DNA of 64,000 nucleotides from CALBPI01 sp038524795. Its GTDB lineage: Bacteria > Pseudomonadota > Gammaproteobacteria > Steroidobacterales > Woeseiaceae. A model generated the notes under the pieces. That model saw nothing but the letters and a program-made list of their open reading frames with translations. It did no database searches and was not told the origin of the DNA. The stretch spans positions 124,001 through 188,000 of the forward strand of contig JBCBIJ010000008.1 in the NCBI GenBank assembly GCA_038524795.1, in the 5' to 3' direction. Of this stretch, positions 24,055 through 32,543 are shown one piece after another. Positions within the stretch are counted from its first letter, which is position 1, and every line of letters begins with the position of its first letter. The position numbers were made by a program, and so were the translations under genes.

Positions 24055-24079
24055 CGGCCTGCGAAATATTTTTTCCGCA

Positions 24080-24109
24080 TGAACTTTCGGGGCCTGCGCG
24101 GGCATTCAC
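24080..24109 (+). promoter_or_regulatory. ECF sigma promoter of the four-domain lipoprotein gene
   Basis: Plus strand: -35 TGAACT (24080-24085), 15-nt spacer, -10 GGCATTCAC (24101-24109). It is a slightly weaker match to the two minus-strand sites with the same spacing, and is divergent from the sigma promoter. The leader to ATG 24169 is about 53 nt. Confidence 0.75.
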
Positions 24110-24168
24110 GGCCCGAACAGGCGGCATTCCCCCGGCCGTCCAAACACCCTACAGCGAAAGGAACTACG

Positions 24169-25833
24169 ATGAACAGACGCAATCAGACTTCCCGGTTTGC
24201 GGCAGTTGTAGCTTGCGCGGCACTGGCGCTGGCCGGTTGCAGCAGCTCCGACGACGACGCCCCGATCAACGACGATACGGCGGCGGGCGACCCGGCGGCG
24301 GCACAGAACGCACCGCAGCTCACGACGCCGGGCGCGCTGGCGGACACGGCAATTGGCCCGGTATTCAGCAAAGCCATCGATGGCCTGACGCTCTACACCT
24401 TCGAGAACGACCGCAATGACGCGGATGGCGACGGCCTTGGCGATTCCGACTGTAACGGCAACTGCGCTGAAACGTGGCCGCCACTGCTGGCCGACAGCAA
24501 CGCTGTTGCCGAGGGCAGCTTCAGCATCATCACGCGCGATGACGGCCTGGCGCTGCAGTGGGCCTTTAAGGGTCTGCCGCTCTACACGTTCTCGGGCGAC
24601 GCCAACACGGCTGAAGTGAACGGCGACGGCTCGGGCGGGACCTGGTTTGTGGCACGCCCTGACCCCTGGCAAAGGGCCGAAGTGAGCGGCGCCGCGAACG
24701 GCACCGGGTTTGCAGGCCTCGGCAGCGTTCGCAACGTGGACGGCAGCGGTGGTCAGGCTGATGCGCGCGTCGATCGCGAAGGCTTCACGCTCTACACGTT
24801 TGAGAACGACCGCAACGACACCAGCGGCGACGGTGCGGGCGACTCCGACTGCAACGGCGGTTGCGCTGAGACCTGGCCGCCGCTGTTCGCCGACGCGGGT
24901 GCCACGCCGGGCGGACCGTTCACGATCATTGACCGCGATGATGGCTCGCGCCAGTGGGCGCTCAATGGTCTGCCCCTGTATTTCTTCGCCCCGGATCAGG
25001 TCCCCGGTGACACGCTCGGCGAAGGCGCAGGCAATGTCTGGTTCGTGGCACGCCCGACACCGATTGCCGGTGGCGGCAGCGCGATTGGCTCGATCGTCGT
25101 CGCAGGCACGGACACGGCCGCACTCGATGCTACTGGGGGCCCTGCAGCGACACGCAACGAGCTGGCCGGCTTTTCGCTCTACGTGTTCGACGTCGACGTC
25201 ACCGATGGCGACGGCGATGGCTTCGGCGACTCGGACTGCAACGGCGGATGCGCCGAAGCCTGGCCGCCGTTGTTTGCCGACGCTGCAGCCACGCCGCGGG
25301 TGCCGTTCTCGCTGATCACCCGCGATGACGGCAACACGCAATGGGCGCTGCGCGGCGAACCGCTCTACTTCTTTGCCAACGACCTTGCACAGGGTGATGT
25401 CAACGGCGATGAGGTGGGCGGCGTCTGGCACACCGCTCGAATTGCGCCCGTGCAGACCGTGACGGACGCCAACGTCGGGCTGATCTTCGAGGCGCGCGGC
25501 ACCGTCGCCGATGTCGACACGAACGGCGAGCGCGCCGAAACGCGCAGCGACCGAACGGGCTTCACGCTGTACCGGTTCGAAGACGACCGCACGGACACCG
25601 AAGGTGACGGTGCCGGCGATTCAGACTGCAACGGTGGTTGTGCGGCGACCTGGCCGCCGCTTTACGCAGAGGCCGATGACACCCCGCTGGGCGCATGGAA
25701 CATCATTGATCGCAGCGACGGCAGCCGCCAGTGGACCTACCGTGGCGATCCCGTCTACTTCTTTGTGGGCGACGCGAGCCCTGAAGACGTGAATGGCGTC
25801 TACGGCACGTGGTTCGCACTGAGCCCGCTGTAA
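24169..25833 (+). CDS. Lipoprotein with four tandem PF03640-type repeats
   Basis: A 554-residue lipoprotein (signal with lipobox ALAGCSSS). It holds four copies of the secreted-repeat domain of about 105 residues, at roughly 55-160, 195-300, 320-425 and 445-554. Each has LYxF, CAETWPPL, QWAxxGxPLYxF and WFxxxP. Each carries an acidic insert before the CAETWPPL motif (for example DADGDGLGDSDCNGNC) that looks like a calcium-binding repeat and holds two cysteines. The domain is common in surface lipoproteins of unknown role. A GAAAGGA ribosome binding site supports ATG 24169. It is the divergent partner of the ECF operon and has the same promoter type. Confidence 0.92.
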   Translation: MNRRNQTSRFAAVVACAALALAGCSSSDDDAPINDDTAAGDPAAAQNAPQLTTPGALADTAIGPVFSKAIDGLTLYTFENDRNDADGDGLGDSDCNGNCAETWPPLLADSNAVAEGSFSIITRDDGLALQWAFKGLPLYTFSGDANTAEVNGDGSGGTWFVARPDPWQRAEVSGAANGTGFAGLGSVRNVDGSGGQADARVDREGFTLYTFENDRNDTSGDGAGDSDCNGGCAETWPPLFADAGATPGGPFTIIDRDDGSRQWALNGLPLYFFAPDQVPGDTLGEGAGNVWFVARPTPIAGGGSAIGSIVVAGTDTAALDATGGPAATRNELAGFSLYVFDVDVTDGDGDGFGDSDCNGGCAEAWPPLFADAAATPRVPFSLITRDDGNTQWALRGEPLYFFANDLAQGDVNGDEVGGVWHTARIAPVQTVTDANVGLIFEARGTVADVDTNGERAETRSDRTGFTLYRFEDDRTDTEGDGAGDSDCNGGCAATWPPLYAEADDTPLGAWNIIDRSDGSRQWTYRGDPVYFFVGDASPEDVNGVYGTWFALSPL

Positions 25834-25893
25834 CCGAGGACGCAACACCGCGGGCGGGGCACACCATGCTTTGGCCCCGCCCGCGGCACCGCT

Positions 25894-26160
25894 TCACCGA
25901 GAGAACCCGCCGATTGGCAACTGTACGGGGACCTCGAAGACCTGCTCGCTCGTGCAGCTGCAGGATTTCGAACGCGGCAGCCTGTCTGTGCAGACGCTGA
26001 TCGTTCCGGCCGGGCAGGCCAGCGGCGACGTCACGACCGTCTGCTGCGGGGGCTCGAAGGGGACGGCCCCGCGGCCGTTGTTGTCGACGGCGCAGCCACT
26101 CATGACACAGGCCCCAAGGACCAAGCCGCCCCAAAGATTCCGTATCCTGATCATATTCAT
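25894..26160 (-). CDS. Small lipoprotein of unknown function
   Basis: An 88-residue protein with a clear lipoprotein signal: MNMIRIRNLWGGLVLGACVM followed by the lipobox cysteine (VMSGC). The mature part is short, with two cysteine pairs (LACPAGTISVC and SKSCSC) that could form disulfides in the periplasm. Several in-frame starts crowd at 26158-26169. It converges on the four-domain lipoprotein gene and is divergent from the LysR gene, whose box at 26200-26220 lies just upstream. I recognise no family. Confidence 0.68.
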   Translation of the reverse strand: MNMIRIRNLWGGLVLGACVMSGCAVDNNGRGAVPFEPPQQTVVTSPLACPAGTISVCTDRLPRSKSCSCTSEQVFEVPVQLPIGGFSR

Positions 26161-26199
26161 CACCATTACTGATTGATAACAACGTTTCTTCATAGAACG

Positions 26200-26220
26200 C
26201 TGATGTATAATCCGTATCAG
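26200..26220. promoter_or_regulatory. LysR-type box (T-N11-A) in a divergent promoter region
   Basis: An inverted repeat CTGAT-N11-ATCAG (26200-26204 and 26216-26220) contains the classic T-N11-A. A TATAAT (26206-26211) lies within it and may be the -10 of the LysR gene, which would fit autorepression. No good -35 is visible. Confidence 0.6.
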
Positions 26221-26272
26221 ACGCGTCGAACTCCAACGACTTGTTGTCATCCGATCGATCAGGAGTGGTGAT

Positions 26273-27157
26273 GTGATTCGAAACCTCGATATCGCGGCGC
26301 TTAGAAGCCTTGTGGCGATCGCCGACACACGCGGCGTCACGCGCGCCGCCAGCCAGGTCAACCTGACGCAGTCCGCGGTGAGCATGCAGATCAAGCGGCT
26401 GGAAGCCCTGCTGGACCAAAAGCTGCTCATGCGCGAAGGCCGCGGCGTCGTTTTGACCAAAGTTGGCGAGCAACTCGTCGACTACGCCCGCCGCCTGATC
26501 GCCATCAATGACGAAGCCTGGTCACGACTCACCAACGACGACTTCGAAGGCGAGGTCGTACTGGGGGTGCCGCCAGACCTCGTGAACCCTGTGGTGCCCG
26601 ACATCCTGCGCCAGTGCACGGCGCTCTACCCGCGCATCCGTGTGACCCTGCTGACGCGCATCACAAATGTGCTGCACCGCGAGCTTGAAGAAGGTCGCGC
26701 GGACCTGATTCTGGCTACGGAACAGGCGCCCGATCCACGCGCCGAGACCATGTGCACACTGCAGCAAAACTGGTACGGCGCTGCCGGGGGTTCCGCGTAT
26801 CTCAAGCGCCCGCTGCCGCTCGCTATCTGCAACAACTGTGCACAAAAGCCCGCGATTGCCGCCGCGCTGTCGGACGGAGACATCGCCTGGTACCAGGCCA
26901 GCGACGCCGACGACGACTTCACGCAGGAAGCCATTACGAGTGCGGACCTGGGTGTCCTGGCTCGCATCGGCGGCCCGGCCCGCGACGACCACGAAGCCGT
27001 GCCCGAGGGCACGCTACCCGAGCTGCCCGATGTCTTCGTCAACTGCTACCGCGCCGCGCACCGTGACGCCAATGCCATCGATCGCATCGCCGACGTGGTT
27101 AGAGATCAGTTCCGACGCACTTACGGATGCCCCGAGCCCGAAGCGATGGCGAGTTGA
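26273..27157 (+). CDS. LysR-family transcriptional regulator
   Basis: A 294-residue regulator. The winged HTH is at residues 5-64 (ALRSLVAIADTRGVTRAASQVNLTQSAVSMQIKRLE). The effector domain follows with GEVVLGVPPDLVNPVVPDIL. The GTG at 26273 is chosen because AGGAG lies 7 nt upstream. The gene sits directly before puuE in the same direction, so it is a candidate regulator of allantoin/purine genes, and it is divergent from the small lipoprotein gene across a T-N11-A box. The effector is unknown; a ureide or purine is the natural guess. Confidence 0.92.
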   Translation: MIRNLDIAALRSLVAIADTRGVTRAASQVNLTQSAVSMQIKRLEALLDQKLLMREGRGVVLTKVGEQLVDYARRLIAINDEAWSRLTNDDFEGEVVLGVPPDLVNPVVPDILRQCTALYPRIRVTLLTRITNVLHRELEEGRADLILATEQAPDPRAETMCTLQQNWYGAAGGSAYLKRPLPLAICNNCAQKPAIAAALSDGDIAWYQASDADDDFTQEAITSADLGVLARIGGPARDDHEAVPEGTLPELPDVFVNCYRAAHRDANAIDRIADVVRDQFRRTYGCPEPEAMAS

Positions 27158-27171
27158 GCGCTGCGCGCTCG

Positions 27172-27345
27172 AGTCATCGAGAGGCCAGCGCTCAAGTCAT
27201 CGCGAGGCGCGCAGCGCCGCTGCGATCTCGACAGGGTCACGATGTCGTTGAGAGATTGCCGCGCCCGCTGCGCGGGCTCGCAATGACGGGTGGTGGCTGC
27301 GCGGGCTCGCAATGACCGGGGGTTGCCGCATCAGCTCGCAATGAC
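27172..27345. repeat. Dispersed palindromic repeat, copy 4, with tandem cores
   Basis: The left arm AAGTCATCGCGAGGCGCGCAG is followed by AGAGATTGCCGCGCCCGC and three cores GCTCGCAATGAC with 29-nt spacing (27276, 27305, 27334). It lies between the LysR gene and puuE. Confidence 0.87.
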
Positions 27346-27372
27346 ATAAGTCCCGTCATGACGGGCACTTAT
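27346..27372. promoter_or_regulatory. Near-perfect palindrome upstream of puuE
   Basis: ATAAGTCCCGTCA is followed at once by TGACGGGCACTTAT, its reverse complement apart from one inserted base. It ends 40 nt before the puuE ATG and directly follows the repeat array. It could be an operator, or simply the outer edge of the repeat. Confidence 0.45.
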
Positions 27373-27412
27373 CCCACTCTCAAGCGCATCGTTTTGTCCT
27401 ACACTTGGGGAG

Positions 27413-28321
27413 ATGTCTTACCCGCGCGATCTTATTGGCTACGGTGCCGAACCGCCGCAGGCTCAATGGCCTGGCGGCGCACGCGTGGCTGTGCAGTTTG
27501 TCGTCAACTACGAAGAGGGTGGCGAGAACAACATCCTGCACGGCGACCCCGCCTCTGAAGCGTTCCTCTCCGAGATTGTCGGCGCGAGTGCCTACGAAGG
27601 TCAGCGCCACATGAACATGGAGAGCATCTACGAGTACGGCTCGCGTGCAGGCTTCTGGCGCCTGCACCGGATGTTCACGTCGCGCGACATTCCCGTCACG
27701 GTGTTCGGTGTTGCCATGGCACTCGAGCGCAACCCTAACGCGGTCGCGGCCATGCAGGCGGCGGACTGGGAAATCGCAAGCCACGGCTACCGCTGGATTG
27801 ACTACCAGCATCTCGACATCGACACCGAGCGCTCGCATCTGCACTCAGCCCTCGAGATTCATGAACGCGTGACGGGCGAGCGCCCACGTGGCTGGTACCT
27901 GGGACGGTGCAGCCCGAACACGCACGAGCTGGTTGCCGAGTACGGCGGCTTCACCTACTCCGCCGACAGCTACGCCGACGATCTGCCTTACTGGGACTAC
28001 CGCGGCGCTGCGCCGCAGCTCATGGTGCCCTACACGCTCGACGCCAACGACATGCGCTTCGCGACCCCGCAGGGCTTCAACAGTGGCGACCAGTTCTTCG
28101 CCTATCTTCAGGACAGCTTCGACACGCTGTACGCCGAAGGCGCCGAGGCGCCCCGCATGATGTCGGTGGGCCTGCACTGTCGGCTTGTGGGTCGGCCCGG
28201 TCGCGCGGCGGCACTGGCGCGCTTCCTCGACTACGTCCGGGGGCATGACCAGGTCTGGTTGGCGCGCCGCATCGACATCGCCGACCACTGGCGCGCGACA
28301 CACCCGGCGCGAACCTCATGA
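27413..28321 (+). CDS. puuE: Allantoinase PuuE (polysaccharide-deacetylase fold)
   Basis: PuuE opens the allantoin ring to allantoate and is unrelated to the metal-dependent AllB. The 302-residue product carries the family pattern: MSYPRDLIGYGAEPPQAQWP at the N-terminus, VVNYEEGGE, HMNMESIYEYGSRAGFWR, ASHGYRWIDYQ, and WYLGRCSPNTHELV. It is cytoplasmic. GGGGAG directly precedes the ATG, an unusually short spacing. Its stop overlaps uraD by ATGA. It is the first gene of puuE-uraD-alc-allA-guaD. Confidence 0.95.
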   Translation: MSYPRDLIGYGAEPPQAQWPGGARVAVQFVVNYEEGGENNILHGDPASEAFLSEIVGASAYEGQRHMNMESIYEYGSRAGFWRLHRMFTSRDIPVTVFGVAMALERNPNAVAAMQAADWEIASHGYRWIDYQHLDIDTERSHLHSALEIHERVTGERPRGWYLGRCSPNTHELVAEYGGFTYSADSYADDLPYWDYRGAAPQLMVPYTLDANDMRFATPQGFNSGDQFFAYLQDSFDTLYAEGAEAPRMMSVGLHCRLVGRPGRAAALARFLDYVRGHDQVWLARRIDIADHWRATHPARTS

Positions 28322-28848
28322 CCGACACGACGCGCACACTCTCACCCTTGCCGTCCGCGCTCGAGCGCGACGATTTTGTCTCGCACTACGGTGGCATCTA
28401 CGAACACTCGCCCTGGATCGCCGAAGCCGCCTGGGAGGCGGGACTCGCGCCTGACGCCGACACACCAGCAGGCCTCGCAACAGCCATGGGTGCTGTTGTC
28501 GACGCGGCAGGCCAGGTTCGCCAACTCGAGCTGCTGCGTGCCCACCCCGACCTCGCGGGTCAGGCCGCTGTGGCGGGTGAGCTTACGGCCGAGTCGACGG
28601 AGGAACAGGCGAGCGCCGGTATCGACCAGTGCACGGCCGAAGAATTCGCGCGCTTCCAAGACTTCAACGAACTCTACAAACGCCGCTTCGCGATGCCATT
28701 CATCATGGCCGTGCGCGGCGCCAACCGGCACGACATCCTCGCGGCATTCGAGTCGCGACTCAACAACCCCAAGACCGTCGAGTTTGCGACGGCGCTGGCC
28801 GAGGTGCACAAGATTGCGCGGCTCCGGCTGCAGGCGATGGCGGAGTAA
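28318..28848 (+). CDS. uraD: OHCU decarboxylase
   Basis: UraD decarboxylates OHCU to S-allantoin, after urate oxidase and HIU hydrolase. The 176-residue protein has the catalytic-histidine motif LLRAHPDLAG and the C-terminal NELYKRRFAMPFIMAVRG followed by FESRLNNPKTVEF, all characteristic. The family average is about 165-175 residues. It is coupled to puuE by a 4-bp overlap and lies 3 bp before the allantoicase gene. Confidence 0.95.
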   Translation: MTDTTRTLSPLPSALERDDFVSHYGGIYEHSPWIAEAAWEAGLAPDADTPAGLATAMGAVVDAAGQVRQLELLRAHPDLAGQAAVAGELTAESTEEQASAGIDQCTAEEFARFQDFNELYKRRFAMPFIMAVRGANRHDILAAFESRLNNPKTVEFATALAEVHKIARLRLQAMAE

Positions 28849-28851
28849 ACG

Positions 28852-29871
28852 ATGGGCAACCCAATCGACCAACCCGACATCCCGTTTGCGCACCTTGTCG
28901 ACCTGGCGCAACCGCGCCTCGGCAGCGACGTGGTGTTCGCGACCGATGAGTTCTTCGGCGACAAGTCCCGTCTCATCCTGCCGACCGAACCGGTCTGGAT
29001 CGACGACAAGTACGACGACAACGGCAAGTGGATGGACGGCTGGGAGAGTCGCCGCCGCCGCGAGCCCGGCCACGACTGGTGCGTGCTGAGGCTCGGCATG
29101 CCCGGCGTGGTTCGCGGCATCAACATCGACACACGCCACTTCATCGGCAACTTCCCACCCTTCGCGACCGTTCAGGCCTGTGTGAGCCCCGAGCTCATTC
29201 CCGGTGGCGAGACCGAGTGGATCGACATCGTGCCGCGACTCGCGCTTAAGGCCAACCTGCAGCATTTCGTGCCCGTCAACGACGACACGGAATTCACGCA
29301 CATCAAGCTCAACATCTTTCCCGACGGCGGCGTGGCGCGCCTGCGCGTTTACGGTGTGATCCAGCCCGACTGGTCGACGTTCAGCCGGGACGAGCCTGTT
29401 GATGTACTCGCACTCAAACATGGTGGCCGCGCGCTGGCCTGCAACGACGAACACTTCGGTACGATGTACAACCTCAACGCGCCCGGTCGCGGCATCAACA
29501 TGGGCGACGGCTGGGAGACCCGACGCCGGCGCGACGATGGTCACGACTGGGTGGTCCTCGCGCTCGGACACGCCGCGCACGTCGACGAGGTGCTCATCGA
29601 TACGGCGCACTTCAAAGGTAACTACCCCGACCGGGTGATGCTGCAGGCCGCAGGCCTGCCCGCGAATATGCGCGATGACGAAGCGGTGGCGGCAAGCGAC
29701 CAGTGGAATGTCCTGCTACCCGAAAAAAAACTGGGGCCTGATGCCGAGCACCGGTTTAGAAAGTCGGTCGCCGATATCGGCCCGGTCACACACCTGCGCA
29801 TGAACATCTACCCCGATGGGGGCGTCAGTCGTTTGCGCATTCTGGGGCGCCTCGCGGAGCTCGCCGAGTGA
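28852..29871 (+). CDS. alc: Allantoicase
   Basis: Allantoicase splits allantoate into ureidoglycolate and urea. The 339-residue protein has the two jelly-roll repeats of the family. In the first repeat WMDGWESRRRREPGHDW is followed by GINIDTRHFIGNFPP. In the second GDGWETRRRRDDGHDW is followed by LIDTAHFKGNYP. HIKLNIFPDGGVARLRVYG and LRMNIYPDGGVSRLRILG close each half. It precedes allA with a GTGA overlap. The route therefore releases urea, which suits the urease genes at the left edge. Confidence 0.96.
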   Translation: MGNPIDQPDIPFAHLVDLAQPRLGSDVVFATDEFFGDKSRLILPTEPVWIDDKYDDNGKWMDGWESRRRREPGHDWCVLRLGMPGVVRGINIDTRHFIGNFPPFATVQACVSPELIPGGETEWIDIVPRLALKANLQHFVPVNDDTEFTHIKLNIFPDGGVARLRVYGVIQPDWSTFSRDEPVDVLALKHGGRALACNDEHFGTMYNLNAPGRGINMGDGWETRRRRDDGHDWVVLALGHAAHVDEVLIDTAHFKGNYPDRVMLQAAGLPANMRDDEAVAASDQWNVLLPEKKLGPDAEHRFRKSVADIGPVTHLRMNIYPDGGVSRLRILGRLAELAE

Positions 29872-30362
29872 GTCAGCGGCGCCTACACCCCGCACCGCTG
29901 ACGCGCGAAGCCTTCGCCCCCTACGGTGACGTTATCGAGCCCGACGACGCACGCCACGTCCAGATCAACGACGCGCGCTTCGACCGCTGGGTCGACTTGG
30001 CCAAGGTGGATTGCGGCGAGCGCGTCAAGATCGACATGATTCGCTGCGCCAACGCGAGCACGCTGCCGTTCGAGATCACGCTCATGGAGCGCCACCCCCA
30101 CGGCAGCCAGGCGTTTGTGCCGCTGACCGGCGAGGCGTTTACGGTTGTCGTCGCACCACCCGGCGATGCGCCCGACCCCGCCGCATTTCGTGCATTCACC
30201 AGCGACGGCAGCCAGGGCATCAACATGCGGCCCGGCGTCTGGCACCTGCCGCTTGTGGGGTTCCGCGTTGGCCAGGCGTTCCTTGTCATCGACCGGGACG
30301 ACCCCAATAACTGTGATGAAGTCGCTCTGACCGAGCCCGTTATTCTCGAGGCCGCTCCATGA
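29868..30362 (+). CDS. allA: Ureidoglycolate lyase
   Basis: AllA cleaves ureidoglycolate to glyoxylate and urea, the last ring-derived step. The 164-residue protein starts with GTG at 29868 (SQRRLHPAPLTREAFAPYG). Conserved segments are MERHPHGSQAFVPL, the cupin core, and GVWHLPL with the likely metal-binding histidines. Length matches E. coli AllA (160). It overlaps alc and guaD by 4 bp each. Glyoxylate would enter central metabolism; no glyoxylate carboligase gene is seen here. Confidence 0.94.
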   Translation: MSQRRLHPAPLTREAFAPYGDVIEPDDARHVQINDARFDRWVDLAKVDCGERVKIDMIRCANASTLPFEITLMERHPHGSQAFVPLTGEAFTVVVAPPGDAPDPAAFRAFTSDGSQGINMRPGVWHLPLVGFRVGQAFLVIDRDDPNNCDEVALTEPVILEAAP

Positions 30363-31663
30363 CCGCGTTTGCACTGCGTGGCCGGATTGCGCACTGCCTG
30401 CGCGATCCGGGCCCGGACAACGACCCCGGCGCCATAGAGGCGTTTGAGGACGGCCTGCTCGTGATTGAGGACGGCCGCGTCGCTCGACTTGGGCCCGCGG
30501 ATGACCTGCTCAAGACCCTGCCCGAGAACTTCCCGGTGACGCACTACGATGCGCACCTCATCGTGCCGGGCTTTGTTGACTGCCACGTGCACTACCCGCA
30601 GGTCGACGTGCTGGCCAGCTACGGCAAACAGCTGCTCGACTGGCTCAACGACTACACCTTCCCATCCGAAGCGCGCTTCGCGGATCGTGCTGTGGCCGAC
30701 GAGGCGGCACGATTCTTCGTCGATGAACTGCTCGCCAACGGCACCACGACGGCACTCGTGTTTTGCACGGTCCACGCGCACTCCGTGGACGCTCTGTTCG
30801 AGGCCGCCGCGCGCTACAACCTGCGCGTCGGGGCGGGCAAGGTACTCATGGACCGGCATTGTCCCGAGAACCTCTGCGATACGGCCGAGTCGGGCTACCG
30901 TGAGAGCCGAGAGCTGATCGAGCGCTGGCACGGCAACGGGCGTGCCCATTACGCCATTACACCGCGGTTTGCGCCCACCTCGAGTAACGAGCAGCTGCGG
31001 CTCGCAGGCGAGCTCGCCAATGAGTTTCCGGACACCCTCGTTCACACCCATTTGGCTGAGAACCCTGACGAGATCGCCTGGGTTGGTCAGTTATTCCCGG
31101 AGGCCGATGACTACCTGGATGTGTACGCGCGCGCCGGTTTGCTGCGCGATCGCAGTGTCTTCGCACACTGCCTCCACCTCTCGGACCAGGAATTCACAAA
31201 CATGGGCCGCGCCGGTGGCGCGGCCTTGTTCTGCCCCACCTCGAACCTGTTCCTGGGCAGCGGCTTGTTTGACCTGGCCCGGGCAAAAACGCAGGGCGTG
31301 CGCGTCGGCCTCGGCACCGACATCGGCGGCGGCACGAGCTTCAGCCTCCTGCGCACCGCGGGCGAGGCCTACAAGGTGCTGCAATTGCAGGGGCAATCGC
31401 TGACCGGGTTCCGCGCGCTCTACCTGGCGACGCTGGGCGGCGCCGAGGCGCTCCACCTCGATGACAAGATCGGCAGTTTCCGCGTGGGCATGGAGGCCGA
31501 CATCGCCGTCATCAAAATGGGTGGCACCCCCGTCGCAGCGCGCCGCCACGCCATCGCGACCTCGATTGAGGAGTCACTGTTTGTGTCGCTCATTGTCGAC
31601 GGCGCGCAGCGCATCCGTGCCACTTACGCCATGGGACGCGAGGTGATGACGCATGATCCGTAG
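30359..31663 (+). CDS. guaD: Guanine deaminase
   Basis: GuaD deaminates guanine to xanthine, joining the guanine branch to xanthine dehydrogenase. The 434-residue amidohydrolase shows the zinc site PGFVDCHVHYPQ, then CTVHAHSVDALFEAA, RHCPENL, HTHLAENPDEI, FAHCLHLSDQE and GTDIGGGTSFS, all diagnostic of GuaD. It overlaps allA by 4 bp and the following small gene by 11 bp. It is cytoplasmic. Confidence 0.95.
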   Translation: MTAFALRGRIAHCLRDPGPDNDPGAIEAFEDGLLVIEDGRVARLGPADDLLKTLPENFPVTHYDAHLIVPGFVDCHVHYPQVDVLASYGKQLLDWLNDYTFPSEARFADRAVADEAARFFVDELLANGTTTALVFCTVHAHSVDALFEAAARYNLRVGAGKVLMDRHCPENLCDTAESGYRESRELIERWHGNGRAHYAITPRFAPTSSNEQLRLAGELANEFPDTLVHTHLAENPDEIAWVGQLFPEADDYLDVYARAGLLRDRSVFAHCLHLSDQEFTNMGRAGGAALFCPTSNLFLGSGLFDLARAKTQGVRVGLGTDIGGGTSFSLLRTAGEAYKVLQLQGQSLTGFRALYLATLGGAEALHLDDKIGSFRVGMEADIAVIKMGGTPVAARRHAIATSIEESLFVSLIVDGAQRIRATYAMGREVMTHDP

Positions 31664-32084
31664 ACTCATTCTGACGCTGGCAGTCGTCCTGACCGCGTCG
31701 CCAGGCTCCGCTGCCGACGCGCTGCAGCACACAGGCATCTGGTGCACGGGCAAGGCCGAGGATGGCAGCTGCGTGTCCATCTACGAGCTGCTCGACGACA
31801 ACACCTTTGCCGCTTACAACCTCTACGCGGAATCCCAGACACGCTATGACGTGTTCGGCCGTTGGGACGAACGACCGGGCAAGGCCTGCTTTTTGCTGCA
31901 GGCCTGGCTCCTCATCGACCTTGCTGAGGACGTCACCGTGCAATCAGGCGACGTCGAAGCGAACAACTTCTACTGCAACGACATTGTTGAGGCGAACGAG
32001 GAGACGCTCGTCGTGACGGCACCTGCCGGTGATCAGATCATTACGGCCACGCGCCTCGACGAGTTGCCCAAGTGGGCACGTTGA
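31653..32084 (+). CDS. Small secreted protein of unknown function
   Basis: A 143-residue protein with a Sec signal (MIRRLILTLAVVLTASPGSA). The mature part has four cysteines (WCTGKAEDGSC, ACF, FYCND), which suggests periplasmic disulfides, and a beta-rich pattern (YDVFGRWDERPGKACFLL). The start codon lies inside the 3' end of guaD (11-bp overlap), so it is translationally coupled to the purine operon. I do not recognise a family. Confidence 0.72.
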   Translation: MIRRLILTLAVVLTASPGSAADALQHTGIWCTGKAEDGSCVSIYELLDDNTFAAYNLYAESQTRYDVFGRWDERPGKACFLLQAWLLIDLAEDVTVQSGDVEANNFYCNDIVEANEETLVVTAPAGDQIITATRLDELPKWAR

Positions 32085-32180
32085 CGCCCCCAAGCACGCT
32101 GCACCCGGTGAAATAAGTCACCGCAGGCAGCGGTCTCCGCCGACACGACACACCAGTCACGACCAGAACCGGGGGGCACT

Positions 32181-32540
32181 ATGGACTGGCTACACCACAC
32201 GCTCGAAGAGATCGCGCGCTACATCGACCTGATCGGCATCGCCATCGTCCTCTACGGGTTCGTCCGTGCGGCATTCAGTTTCGTCGCGCTCGAGCTCAGC
32301 CGGTTCAGGCAGGGTTACAGCATGGTGCAGTGCCAGCGCGTACGACTTGAGCTCGGCACCTACATCCTGATCGCCATCGAATTCATGATCGCCTCGGACA
32401 TCATTCACACGGTGATCTCGCGCGAGCTCATGGACCTCGTGTTTGTGTCGGCGCTCGTGGTGATCCGCACGGCCATCAGTTTCTTCCTCGGGCGCGAGCT
32501 CGCGGAGCTCAGGCACGAGGAAGCCGCCGGCGCGCACTAG
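32181..32540 (+). CDS. DUF1622-like small membrane protein
   Basis: A 119-residue membrane protein with three helices: YIDLIGIAIVLYGFVRAAF, LGTYILIAIEFMIASDIIHTV and LVFVSALVVIRTAISFFLG. The ordering and the RxxLG/EFMIASDII and IRTxISFFLGRE motifs match the DUF1622 family. A strong GGGGGG ribosome binding site precedes the ATG. It converges on the Bcr/CflA-like gene with 3 bp between the stops. Function is unknown. Confidence 0.82.
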   Translation: MDWLHHTLEEIARYIDLIGIAIVLYGFVRAAFSFVALELSRFRQGYSMVQCQRVRLELGTYILIAIEFMIASDIIHTVISRELMDLVFVSALVVIRTAISFFLGRELAELRHEEAAGAH

Positions 32541-32543
32541 CAC

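Noticed and set aside
24106..25431. Long antisense open frame across the four-domain lipoprotein gene
   Set aside because: Its periodic composition mirrors the tandem domains on the other strand; no signal, motif or ribosome binding site.
27358..27558. Short open frame starting in the repeat before puuE
   Set aside because: The start codon comes from the palindrome, and the frame overlaps puuE out of phase without motifs.
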